From an uncultured Clostridia bacterium (GTDB taxonomy: Bacteria > Bacillota > Clostridia > Oscillospirales > Ruminococcaceae), in contig CALCUE010000004.1 in assembly GCA_937906945.1 (NCBI GenBank), forward strand, positions 1 through 26,948: 26,948 nt of DNA, given 5' to 3'. Both the position numbers and the translations under genes were made by a program. Below the pieces are notes generated by a model, which ran no database searches, was not told the DNA's origin, and saw only the letters and a program-made list of their open reading frames with translations. This document shows positions 1 to 6,461 of the stretch, piece by piece (within the stretch, counting starts at the first letter, position 1; every line of letters starts with the position of its first letter).

Positions 1-5
1 ATCGA

Positions 6-50
6 CGAAGGCCGTTTAACCGGAACGAGTCCGGTCAGAAACGGCCTTCG
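6..50. other. Long stem-loop near the window start
   Basis: A perfect 12-bp stem (CGAAGGCCGTTT at 6-17 pairing with 39-50) encloses a second 6-bp stem (ACCGGA 19-24 with TCCGGT 30-35) and a 5-base loop. Only a short T run (52-54) follows, so it is a weak intrinsic terminator at best. It may end a gene lying left of the window or be part of a structured RNA. The sequence alone cannot decide. Confidence 0.5.
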
Positions 51-75
51 CTTTCCGTAAAACACGGTGGCAGAA

Positions 76-104
76 GGCGGCAAAGCCGCCGGCGCTCCCG
101 CGCC
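76..104. other. Two back-to-back GC-rich hairpins
   Basis: GGCGGC-AAA-GCCGCC (76-90) is followed without a gap by GGCGC-TCCC-GCGCC (91-104). With the stem-loop at 6-50 this makes three hairpins within the first 104 bases. No coding frame here is convincing: an open frame from 67 starts with GTG, lacks a ribosome binding site and has a low-complexity Lys/Gly/Arg composition. Confidence 0.4.
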
Positions 105-194
105 AAAACGGCGTTTGGGAAAAAATTCCGGGAATGGAACGGGGAAAAAGACAAAATCTAACGAAAAGGGGATGAGAAATTGGAGGGATATTTT

Positions 195-344
195 TTGCGT
201 GTCGAGCAGGAAACGGCGCGGTTTTATGAGAAAATCGCCGAAAAGACCGGAAAAACCACGGAAACGGTCATGGCGGAAACGCTCTTTCGCCTGGCGGGAA
301 ACGTTTCCCTTTCGGCGCTTTCGGAAAAACGGAAGGAACGGTAA
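195..344 (+). CDS. Small hypothetical protein, 49 aa
   Basis: I do not recognise this protein. The frame starts with TTG, seven bases after a good GGAGGG ribosome binding site (182-187), and its TAA stop (342-344) runs straight into a strong terminator. Both points support a real gene. The product is charged and looks helical, with a polar first half (ETARFYEKIAEKTGKTTE), a short apolar middle (MAETLFRLAGNVSLSAL) and a Lys/Arg-rich tail. An in-frame TTG at 180 with its own AAGGGG would add five residues, so the start is uncertain. It precedes tsaD, from which the terminator and a fresh promoter separate it. No function can be assigned. Confidence 0.55.
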   Translation: MRVEQETARFYEKIAEKTGKTTETVMAETLFRLAGNVSLSALSEKRKER

Positions 345-380
345 AAAAGAGGAAAGGCTTTTCGGCCTTTCCTCTTTTTT
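343..380 (+). terminator. Rho-independent terminator of the small gene
   Basis: A perfect 15-bp stem joins AAAAAAGAGGAAAGG (343-357) to its complement (366-380), with one more C-G pair around a TTTTCG loop and six T at the 3' end. It begins inside the stop codon of the 49-aa gene. Confidence 0.85.
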
Positions 381-381
381 A

Positions 382-410
382 TTGATTTTTTCAGGAAGAA
401 AGACTATACT
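382..410 (+). promoter_or_regulatory. Promoter of tsaD-pckG-GNAT operon
   Basis: TTGATT (382-387), a 17-bp spacer and TATACT (405-410) form a sigma-A type promoter. It abuts the preceding terminator and gives a 5' leader of about 33 bases before the tsaD start. Confidence 0.75.
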
Positions 411-449
411 TATCATAGATTTTTATTTTCTCCTTTCGGGAGGTACGTT

Positions 450-1472
450 ATGAAGATTTTATCCATTGAGTCATCCTGCGACGATACCGGCGCCGCCGTT
501 ATCGAGGACGGGCGGAAGATCCTTTCCTCGGTCATCAATACGCAGGTCGAGGAACACGGCCTTTACGGCGGCGTCGTGCCGGAAATCGCTTCCCGGCGGC
601 ACACCGAAAACATTGTCGGCGTGGTGGAAAAAGCCCTTGCCGACGCCGAAACGACGCTGGACGATATTGACGCCATCGGCGTCACCGCGGCGCCGGGTCT
701 GATCGGAGCGCTTCTGGTCGGCGTCAACTTCGCCAAAGGTCTTTCCCTCGCCACCGGGAAACCGCTTGTTCCGGTGCACCACCTCAAAGGTCACATCGCC
801 GCCAACTATCTGGCCCATCCGGAACTGGAACCGCCGTTCCTCTGCCTTGTGGTCTCCGGCGGTCATAGCCATATCGTGGAGGTTTCCGATTACACCCATT
901 TCAAAATTCTCGGTAAGACGAGGGACGACGCCGCCGGCGAAGCCTTCGACAAGGCGGCGAGAGCCATGGGTCTTCCGTATCCGGGCGGCGTTTACCTCGA
1001 CAAAGAGGCCGCCAAAGGGAACCCCAAGGCTTTTCAGCTTCCGAAACCCCGGGTGGAGGGTTCTCCCCTCGATATGAGCTTTTCGGGACTCAAGACCGCT
1101 GTCGTGAATATTTTACATAACGCCGAACAGAGAGGCGAAACGGTCAATATTCCCGACCTTTGCGCCTCGTATCAGAACGTCATCTGCCACGCGTTGGTGG
1201 ATCGGCTGATGATCGCCGCCACCGAAGGCGGTTACAAGACCGTCGTCGCCGCCGGTGGTGTTTCCGCCAATTCCGGCCTTCGGGCGCTTTTGGATCGGGA
1301 ATGTAAACGCCGCCATCTGCGGCTTTTTGTGCCGCCGCTGGAACTTTGCGGCGACAACGGCGCCATGATCGGTTCCCAGGCGTATTATGAAGCGAAGGCC
1401 GGGCATTTTACCGATCTTTCGCTCAACGCCCGACCCACCATGCCCATTGACGAAGATTTTGATTTTATCTGA
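450..1472 (+). CDS. tsaD: tRNA N6-threonylcarbamoyladenosine synthase TsaD
   Basis: TsaD transfers the threonylcarbamoyl group from TC-AMP to A37 of ANN-decoding tRNAs, working in the cytoplasm with TsaB and TsaE (neither is in this window). The 340 residues match the family length. Family signatures are the N-terminal SIESSCDDT phosphate-binding loop, the metal-binding VHHLKGH pair (His111 and His115), VVSGGHS, the DDAAGEAFDKAARAMG stretch, GGVSANSGLR, and the C-terminal CGDNGAMIG carrying the metal-ligand Asp. ATG at 450 follows a GGGAGG site at 438-443. It is first in an operon with pckG, 14 bases downstream. Identification is secure. Confidence 0.97.
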   Translation: MKILSIESSCDDTGAAVIEDGRKILSSVINTQVEEHGLYGGVVPEIASRRHTENIVGVVEKALADAETTLDDIDAIGVTAAPGLIGALLVGVNFAKGLSLATGKPLVPVHHLKGHIAANYLAHPELEPPFLCLVVSGGHSHIVEVSDYTHFKILGKTRDDAAGEAFDKAARAMGLPYPGGVYLDKEAAKGNPKAFQLPKPRVEGSPLDMSFSGLKTAVVNILHNAEQRGETVNIPDLCASYQNVICHALVDRLMIAATEGGYKTVVAAGGVSANSGLRALLDRECKRRHLRLFVPPLELCGDNGAMIGSQAYYEAKAGHFTDLSLNARPTMPIDEDFDFI

Positions 1473-1486
1473 CGGGAGGAACGACA

Positions 1487-3250
1487 ATGACGAACAATTC
1501 CCACGTTTTACAATGGATCGAAGAAATGAAGGCGCTGACAAAACCGGACCAAGTGGTCTGGATCACCGGCGAGGAGGATCAGCTGGAGGCTCTTCGCAAG
1601 GAGGCCGTGGATACCGGCCTTATGGAGCGCCTTGATGAGAAAAAATTCCCCGGCTGCCTTCTCCACCGCACCAAACCCAACGACGTTGCCCGGGTGGAGG
1701 CGAGAACGTTTATCTGCACGACGAAAAAAGAGATGGCCGGTCCCACCAACAACTGGGTCGAAAAAAACGAGATGCTGGCGCGGCTTCATCCGCTGGTGGA
1801 CGGCGGCATGAAGGGCCGCACCATGTATATCATTCCCTATTCCATGGGACAGCTCGGTTCGCCCTTCGCCAAGGTCGGTCTGGAGCTCACCGACAGCATT
1901 TACGTCGTCCTCAATATGGCCATTATGACGAGAATGGGGCAGGCGGCGCTGGATCAGCTCGGTGACAGCGAGGATTTTGTAAAGGGACTTCACTGTTCCC
2001 TCGACGTGGACGAGGAGAACCGCTATATCGTCCAGTTCCCGGAGGACAACGCGATCTGGTCTCTGAACTCCAACTACGGCGGCAACGTCCTTCAGGGCAA
2101 AAAGTGCTTCGCTCTTCGGATCGCCTCCTGGCAGGGTTGGAAAGAGGGTTGGATGGCGGAGCATATGCTCATTCTCGGCATTGAGAACCCGCAAGGCGAA
2201 ATCAAATACGTCACGGCGGCGTTTCCTTCCGCCTGCGGCAAAACGAACCTTGCCATGCTGATCCCGCCGGAATTTTATAAAAAACAGGGCTATAAGGTCT
2301 GGTGCGTCGGCGACGACATCGCCTGGCTTCGGATCGGAAAAGACGGCCGCCTTTGGGCGGTGAACCCGGAAAACGGCTTTTTTGGCGTCGCGCCGGGCAC
2401 CAACGAAAAATCGAACCCCAACGCCCTTGCTTCCGTTAAGAAAAACACCATTTTTACCAACGTGGCGCATGACCTTGACCAGAACACCGTCTGGTGGGAG
2501 GGATTGGACAAAAATCCGCCGGAAAACGCCATCGACTGGAAGGGGAACCCCTGGCACGCTTCCACCGCGACGGAAAAAGCCGCGCACCCCAACAGCCGCT
2601 TTACCGCGCCGGCAAAGAACTGCCCCTGCGTCAGCCCGAAATTTGATGACCCGGAGGGCGTGCCGATCTCGGCCATGATCTTCGGTGGCCGCCGTGCCAG
2701 AACCGCGCCCCTTGTTTATCAGTCCCGGGATTGGAAACACGGCGTTTTCGTCGGTTCCACCATGGCGTCCGAAACGACGGCGGCCGCTTCCGGCGCTGTC
2801 GGTGTGGTGCGTCGGGATCCGATGGCGATGCTTCCGTTCTGCGGCTACCACATGGGCGATTATTTCCAGCACTGGCTCGACATGGGCGAAAAGCTTGGTG
2901 ACAAAGCGCCGAAAATTTTCAACGTCAACTGGTTTAGAACCGACGGCGAGGGGAATTTCCTCTGGCCGGGCTTCGGCGACAATATGCGGGTTCTGATGTG
3001 GATTCTGGGACGCTGCGACGGCAGTGCCGACGCTATGGAAACGCCCATCGGCTTCGAGCCGAAGCCGGAGGACATCGAGACCGAAGGCAGCGGCCTTACG
3101 GCGGAGCGGATCGCCGAGCTTCTGACCGTTGACAAGGACCTTTGGAAAGAGGAAGCCGCCGGCATCGAGGAATTTTATAAAAAATTCGGCGACAAGCTTC
3201 CGAAAGAGCTTTCGGAAGAACTGGAGACCCTCAAAAAGAATCTGGAATAA
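1487..3250 (+). CDS. pckG: Phosphoenolpyruvate carboxykinase, GTP type
   Basis: This enzyme (EC 4.1.1.32) interconverts oxaloacetate plus GTP with phosphoenolpyruvate, CO2 and GDP; in anaerobes it can also fix CO2 in the carboxylating direction. The 587-residue product has GTP-family features: the kinase-1a P-loop FPSACGKTN (246-254), the metal-binding kinase-2 segment GDDIAW (275-280), the substrate-binding stretch near MKGRTMYIIPYSMG, and RRARTAPLVYQSRDW. ATG at 1487 has a GGGAGGA site 14 bases after tsaD, so the two are probably cotranscribed. Many Firmicutes use the unrelated-sequence ATP type (pckA), so the GTP form is a lineage clue. Identification is very sure; the metabolic direction is not readable from sequence. 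Confidence 0.96.
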   Translation: MTNNSHVLQWIEEMKALTKPDQVVWITGEEDQLEALRKEAVDTGLMERLDEKKFPGCLLHRTKPNDVARVEARTFICTTKKEMAGPTNNWVEKNEMLARLHPLVDGGMKGRTMYIIPYSMGQLGSPFAKVGLELTDSIYVVLNMAIMTRMGQAALDQLGDSEDFVKGLHCSLDVDEENRYIVQFPEDNAIWSLNSNYGGNVLQGKKCFALRIASWQGWKEGWMAEHMLILGIENPQGEIKYVTAAFPSACGKTNLAMLIPPEFYKKQGYKVWCVGDDIAWLRIGKDGRLWAVNPENGFFGVAPGTNEKSNPNALASVKKNTIFTNVAHDLDQNTVWWEGLDKNPPENAIDWKGNPWHASTATEKAAHPNSRFTAPAKNCPCVSPKFDDPEGVPISAMIFGGRRARTAPLVYQSRDWKHGVFVGSTMASETTAAASGAVGVVRRDPMAMLPFCGYHMGDYFQHWLDMGEKLGDKAPKIFNVNWFRTDGEGNFLWPGFGDNMRVLMWILGRCDGSADAMETPIGFEPKPEDIETEGSGLTAERIAELLTVDKDLWKEEAAGIEEFYKKFGDKLPKELSEELETLKKNLE

Positions 3251-3270
3251 AATCGTCTAGGAGGAAGTCT

Positions 3271-3777
3271 ATGGTCTCTTTGCGTTTGCTTGAGAAAAGT
3301 GACCGGGAGCGATTTATTAAAGATAATCAATATGCTTTCAAATATGGAGCGCTGGAAGAATTCGGCCGCCGTGACGAGCATTTTGAGGAGGAAGGAGAAA
3401 TCATCTCGCGAAAAACCATTGAAGATTCCATAGACGGGGGGATCGCCTACCGGATTGTCGAGGACGGGCGATTTGTCGGTGGCCTTGTACTACGAATTGA
3501 TGGGGAACGAGGTGATTTGGAGCTTCTGTTTATATCGCCGGATGCGCATAGCCGTGGGATCGGAACGGCGGCATGGCAGGCGGTGGAAGCTCTGTATCCG
3601 GGGGTAAAAGTCTGGGAGACCTGTACCCCCTATTTTGAAAAAAGAAATATTCATTTTTATATCAATAAATGTGGATTTCAAGCCGTCGAGTTTTTTAACC
3701 GGAAGCATCCGGATCCGAACGATCCGGAAAATGACGGATCGGATGAGATGTTTCGTTTTCAAAAAATCATAAAATAA
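3271..3777 (+). CDS. GNAT family N-acetyltransferase
   Basis: The 168-residue product has a GNAT fold pattern: a beta-strand ending in LELLFISPDAHSRGIGTAA, where SRGIGTA is the acetyl-CoA pyrophosphate loop of motif A, then a C-terminal half with PYFEKRNIHFYINKCGF, the usual NxxFYxxxGF-like motif B. It should transfer an acyl group from acyl-CoA to an amine; the substrate is unknown. ATG at 3271 follows TAGGAGGAA, 20 bases after pckG, so it is probably third in the tsaD operon, and a terminator follows its stop. The gene is visibly more AT-rich than its neighbours, which may reflect separate acquisition. Confidence 0.8.
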   Translation: MVSLRLLEKSDRERFIKDNQYAFKYGALEEFGRRDEHFEEEGEIISRKTIEDSIDGGIAYRIVEDGRFVGGLVLRIDGERGDLELLFISPDAHSRGIGTAAWQAVEALYPGVKVWETCTPYFEKRNIHFYINKCGFQAVEFFNRKHPDPNDPENDGSDEMFRFQKIIK

Positions 3778-3783
3778 AAAATT

Positions 3784-3817
3784 GCCGGGAAGGAGGAATC
3801 CTTTCCGGCGTTTTTTT
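3784..3817. terminator. Two-way terminator between GNAT gene and HTH pair
   Basis: An 11-bp stem (3784-3794 with 3799-3809, one G-T pair) with a GGAA loop is followed by seven T on the plus strand. On the minus strand it is followed by AATTTTTT, so it can end both convergent units. Confidence 0.85.
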
Positions 3818-3836
3818 ACAGCTTTTTACAAATCCG

Positions 3837-4082
3837 TCATAGTGTGATTTTTACGCATCCACCATTGGGACGTTCCACCTCGCAGAGCACCCATCCGGGA
3901 TGCTGACGGCGAAAGCGGTTCAGTTCTTTGAGGAGGGCGGCGGTTTGGCGCTTGGTGACCGTTACGCCGTAGGACTTCAGAGAAGAAGAGATAAAAGAAG
4001 CCGTCAGACGGTTAAAAATCATGCCGGAGGGAAGGGAAAGCCGGACGGTTTCTTTCCCGTTTTCCGTGATAAGAACGTTCAT
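3837..4082 (-). CDS. Small protein resembling the partner regulator's C-terminal domain
   Basis: An 81-residue cytoplasmic protein without signal or membrane segment. It opens with a strand-like TVRLSLPSG stretch and closes with CEVERPNGGCVKITL. The HTH regulator encoded just upstream has a matching pair, KVRVNLPVTL and VEVESAEGDTVRIFVE, at the two ends of its C-terminal domain. By eye these look like two versions of one small domain, similar to the SHOCT-like/DUF2089-type domain seen beside YvlB-like proteins; that family link is from memory. Its ATG lies three bases after the regulator's stop, so the pair is almost certainly translationally coupled. A role in binding or modulating the regulator is inference. 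Confidence 0.65.
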   Translation of the reverse strand: MNVLITENGKETVRLSLPSGMIFNRLTASFISSSLKSYGVTVTKRQTAALLKELNRFRRQHPGWVLCEVERPNGGCVKITL

Positions 4083-4085
4083 GGC

Positions 4086-4583
4086 TCATTCCACAAAGAT
4101 GCGGACCGTATCGCCTTCCGCCGATTCGACTTCCACCAGATTGCCGATGGCGCCGGAGCGGGCCAGATCCAGAATCTGCGCCCAGTCAATGTCTTTGAGG
4201 GCGATGTTTCCGGAAATTTCCGGCATCGCGATGCCGGCATCGAGCAGCGATTGAACAAGTGTTACGGGAAGGTTGACCCGCACCTTGTTTCCGTCGTTGG
4301 TATCCACCAGGATCCGAAGGATCCGGTCTTTGATCTCTTTTCGGCCTTCTTCGGAAAAGCGAACCTCCGGTTCCGGCTCCTTTTTGCCGGACAGCAGTTC
4401 GTCCACGGTCACACCCAAAATCCCGGCCAGTTTCGGCAGCAGGCTGATGTCGGGGCAGGTCTGGTCGTTTTCCCATTTGCTTACCGCCTGGGGACTGACC
4501 AGCAGCATCTCGGCAAGATCATCCTGCCGGAGATTTTTTTTCCGCCGCAGGGCGGCGATTCTTTTTCCAAGGGTCGTTTCCAT
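4086..4583 (-). CDS. XRE-family HTH transcriptional regulator with SHOCT-like C-terminus
   Basis: The 165-residue product has an XRE/Cro-like helix-turn-helix at about residues 5-62 (LGKRIAALRRKKNLRQDDLA, then VSPQAVSKWE and ILGVTVDELL), an acidic linker, and a C-terminal domain (about 97-165) ending in VEVESAEGDTVRIFVE. The open frame reaches back to 4694, but I chose ATG at 4583: it sits seven bases after AGGAGG, and a TTTACA/TATAAT promoter lies within the longer frame. Clustered GTTGA/TCAAC half-sites upstream of the promoter are candidate operators, possibly for autoregulation. It is followed by an 81-aa partner, and the adjacent upstream minus-strand unit is an ABC transporter operon. 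The target genes are unknown. Confidence 0.85.
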   Translation of the reverse strand: METTLGKRIAALRRKKNLRQDDLAEMLLVSPQAVSKWENDQTCPDISLLPKLAGILGVTVDELLSGKKEPEPEVRFSEEGRKEIKDRILRILVDTNDGNKVRVNLPVTLVQSLLDAGIAMPEISGNIALKDIDWAQILDLARSGAIGNLVEVESAEGDTVRIFVE

Positions 4584-4611
4584 TTCCAAACCTCCTTTTG
4601 TCGATGGCTTC

Positions 4612-4640
4612 ATTATAGCGTTTCCCGGGGCGCTTGTAAA
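4612..4640 (-). promoter_or_regulatory. Promoter of the HTH regulator operon
   Basis: On the minus strand, TTTACA (4635-4640), a 17-bp spacer and TATAAT (4612-4617) form a near-consensus promoter. The predicted transcript starts near 4605, about 22 bases before the ATG at 4583. Confidence 0.8.
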
Positions 4641-4649
4641 TGAATTATC

Positions 4650-4712
4650 GGTTGACAGAGCGCTTTTTCGCTCAACAAACAGGGGATTTTTCACTCAACC
4701 GCCGGTTGAGTG
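4650..4712. promoter_or_regulatory. Cluster of GTTGA/TCAAC half-sites, candidate operator
   Basis: A 9-bp palindrome (CACTCAACC at 4692-4700, GGTTGAGTG at 4704-4712) is one part. TTTTTCGCTCAAC (4664-4676) and TTTTTCACTCAAC (4687-4699) form a near-perfect direct repeat 23 bases apart, and a further GGTTGA lies at 4650-4655. All lie upstream of the regulator promoter. The 23-bp offset is about two helical turns. The part near 4687-4712 may also fold with the adjacent terminator, so its role could be structural instead. Confidence 0.5.
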
Positions 4713-4715
4713 GAC

Positions 4716-4747
4716 AAAAAATCCCGAAGCAGGGCGCTTCGGGATTT
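4716..4747 (-). terminator. Terminator of the AbrB-ABC operon
   Basis: Read on the minus strand, a 12-bp stem (4736-4747 with 4719-4730) encloses a 5-base loop and is followed by a run of T covering 4721 down to 4716. It lies just beyond the permease stop. Confidence 0.85.
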
Positions 4748-4755
4748 CCGGTATG

Positions 4756-5409
4756 TTAAAAATCGATGGTCTCAAAGGACTTTTCGGATCTTCGCACGGC
4801 AAAAACGGTGAGAAGAAGAAAAGCGGCAAGTCCCAGGAGAAAGACGGAAAATTGCGGCGTGAAAGGCGAGAAACCGAGAGAGAAAAACGGAGAAAGACCG
4901 GGGAAAAAGTGCAGAGCCTCCGACACCGTGACGAGCAGAAGGGAAAAGACGAGATAGAGGATAAAAGGCTTTCCGAAATAATAGGCGGTTTTGAAAAAGC
5001 CGCGGACGAAAAGAAAATTGAAAAGTCCGAAAAGCAGGAGGGAAAGACCGAGAAAGGTAAAATTCGCGCCCATCAAAGCGTTGGAAACATAGACGGAGGC
5101 TTTGGAAAGAACCGCCATCCGCAGAAGCGTCAGACCCGTCATCAGAAGGAAGCCGGAAAGCTCCAGGAAAAGGACGAAAACAAATTTTCCTTTGACAACG
5201 TCCTTTTTCGCGATGGGAAGCAGAAGGGAAAAACCGATATCGTTGTTTTCCCGGGTGGTCTGGAAGGAATAAAAAATGCCGAGGGTGATGAAAAAAGCGC
5301 CTAAGAGGATGGGGTAGCCGGGAACGAGCGTCAGAAAACCGGCCACAAGAAAGAAGAACGAAAGCGGCGAAGCCGCAAGGCGAAGTTCCTTAAAAAACAG
5401 TTTTTTCAT
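4756..5409 (-). CDS. ABC-2 type transporter permease
   Basis: A 217-residue integral membrane protein with about six hydrophobic segments (near residues 11-30, 33-48, 78-95, 116-135, 146-165 and 186-205) and a charged C-terminus. The short MKKLFFKELRL cytoplasmic start is typical of ABC-2 permeases of the kind paired with BcrA/YtrB-like ATPases. Its ATG overlaps the ATPase stop by four bases, so the pair forms one transporter, probably with two copies of each subunit. The substrate cannot be read from sequence; relatives act in antimicrobial peptide resistance or export. A terminator follows. The fold call is sure, the function only general. Confidence 0.85.
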   Translation of the reverse strand: MKKLFFKELRLAASPLSFFFLVAGFLTLVPGYPILLGAFFITLGIFYSFQTTRENNDIGFSLLLPIAKKDVVKGKFVFVLFLELSGFLLMTGLTLLRMAVLSKASVYVSNALMGANFTFLGLSLLLFGLFNFLFVRGFFKTAYYFGKPFILYLVFSLLLVTVSEALHFFPGLSPFFSLGFSPFTPQFSVFLLGLAAFLLLTVFAVRRSEKSFETIDF

Positions 5410-6125
5410 GCGCGCGCCTCCTTTTCAAGCCGGAGAATGGTCTCTTCCAGCGTTTCGCCAGGGTTTCCGAGCTTTTTTTGGAAGCCCTCTTTGCTGTCGG
5501 CAAGGACAATTTCGCCTTTTCGGATATAGACGATCCGGTCGGCGCATTTTTCGAGGTCGGAGATGATATGGGTCGAAAAAAGGATGGAAACGCCTTTTTC
5601 TTTCAGCGTGACGAAAAGATCGGTCAGTTCGTCCCGGGAAAAAGGATCGAGACCGCTGGTCGGTTCGTCGAGGATCAGAATTTCGGCGTGGTGGGAAAGA
5701 GCTAACAGAAGGTTCACTTTGACTTTCATGCCCTCGGAAAGTTCCGACGGCGTTTTGTTTTCATCCAGTGAGAAAAGAGCGAGATAGCTTCGGTAGGCCT
5801 TTTCGTCCCAGTTCGGATAGAAGCTTTTGGTGACCGATACCAGTTCCCGAAGCGTCTTTTTGGGATAATAGTTGACAGCGCCGGTGGAAAAGCCGAGGCG
5901 CTTTTTGATCTCGATCTCGTTTCCGGCCAACGGCAGACCGAAATAGCTTACTTCGCCGCCGGTGGGATGAACGAGATTCAGCATGGCTTTGAGGGTGGTC
6001 GTTTTTCCGGCGCCGTTCTGGCCGATAAAACCGGTGATCGTTCCCTCCTCAAGAGAAAAAGAGACGTCCCGGAGAGAAAAGCCGGGATAGTCCTTGGAAA
6101 GATGGCGTACTTCACAGAGATTCAT
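5406..6125 (-). CDS. ABC transporter ATP-binding protein
   Basis: A 239-residue ATPase of the BcrA/YtrB group that powers the permease encoded next. Walker A is GQNGAGKTT (35-43), Walker B is ILILDEPTSGLD, and the switch histidine is in FSTHIISDLEKCADRI. The signature motif reads LSEGM rather than LSGGQ, a variant this group commonly shows. ATG at 6125 overlaps the AbrB-type regulator stop (ATGA), and its own stop overlaps the permease start the same way, so the three are tightly coupled. The layout resembles GntR-regulated ytr-type operons, but with an AbrB-family protein in the regulator position. Confidence 0.93.
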   Translation of the reverse strand: MNLCEVRHLSKDYPGFSLRDVSFSLEEGTITGFIGQNGAGKTTTLKAMLNLVHPTGGEVSYFGLPLAGNEIEIKKRLGFSTGAVNYYPKKTLRELVSVTKSFYPNWDEKAYRSYLALFSLDENKTPSELSEGMKVKVNLLLALSHHAEILILDEPTSGLDPFSRDELTDLFVTLKEKGVSILFSTHIISDLEKCADRIVYIRKGEIVLADSKEGFQKKLGNPGETLEETILRLEKEARA

Positions 6126-6340
6126 GGCTGCATCCCTCCGAAGACCCGCTCCCGCAAAAGGGAAAATTCCGCTTTCGGCGGAATGGCGATGCCGAGCTGT
6201 TCATCGCCGAGCAGAAGAAGGGTATCGCCCGGCTTGATGTCAAAGAGTTCCCGGGCCTGTTTCGGAATGACGATCTGACCCTTTTCACCGACGGTGGCGG
6301 TCCAGGCGTATTTTCCGTGAGGAGTGTTTCTCGCTTCCAT
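6122..6340 (-). CDS. AbrB/SpoVT-family transcriptional regulator
   Basis: A 72-residue protein with one swapped-hairpin AbrB domain (about residues 14-52), recognisable from TVGEKGQIVIPKQARELFDIKPGDTLLLLG as successive segments. Such proteins dimerise and bind DNA. I chose ATG at 6340 because AGGAGG sits six bases upstream; the longer open frame to 6403 would start inside the promoter. It leads an operon with an ABC ATPase (4-base overlap) and permease, and so probably regulates them. A perfect palindrome overlapping the promoter -10 (6366-6381) suggests autorepression, which is inference. An antitoxin role (MazE-like) is unlikely, as no toxin gene is adjacent. Confidence 0.88.
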   Translation of the reverse strand: MEARNTPHGKYAWTATVGEKGQIVIPKQARELFDIKPGDTLLLLGDEQLGIAIPPKAEFSLLRERVFGGMQP

Positions 6341-6365
6341 GGAATACCTCCTAATAGTATGATTT

Positions 6366-6381
6366 GTATAACAAATTATAC
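6366..6381. promoter_or_regulatory. Palindromic operator candidate over the -10 of the AbrB operon
   Basis: GTATAA (6366-6371), CAAA, TTATAC (6376-6381) is a perfect 6-4-6 inverted repeat that covers the -10 box of the minus-strand promoter. A protein bound here would block transcription; the co-encoded AbrB-family protein is the obvious candidate. Confidence 0.55.
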
Positions 6382-6403
6382 CTCTTTTAATTTTCATTGT
6401 CAA
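6375..6403 (-). promoter_or_regulatory. Consensus promoter of the AbrB-ABC operon
   Basis: On the minus strand, TTGACA (6398-6403), a 17-bp spacer and TATAAT (6375-6380) match the sigma-A consensus at every position. A promoter this strong in front of a transporter operon is usually repressed. Confidence 0.88.
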
Positions 6404-6432
6404 GAAGGAAGCGGCTTTTTTCCGTTCCCTCG

Positions 6433-6461
6433 TTGCAAGGAGGAAAAAACTGTGCTATAGT
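6433..6461 (+). promoter_or_regulatory. Promoter of the aromatic amino acid operon
   Basis: TTGCAA (6433-6438), 17 bp, TATAGT (6456-6461), with a TG one base before the -10 (extended -10). The predicted leader is only about 28 bases, leaving no room for a T-box or peptide attenuator in front of the operon. Confidence 0.75.

Noticed and set aside
6..50. Integron attC-like site
   Set aside because: The stem-loop lacks the GTTRRRY core in the right place and no integrase or cassette genes are nearby.
67..453. 128-codon GTG-started frame before tsaD
   Set aside because: It has no ribosome binding site, runs through the terminator at 343-380 and the tsaD promoter, and has low-complexity content. 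The frame at 195-344 is better supported.
6122..6340. AbrB-family protein as a MazE-type antitoxin
   Set aside because: The next gene is an ABC ATPase, not a toxin, and the overlaps show an operon with a transporter.
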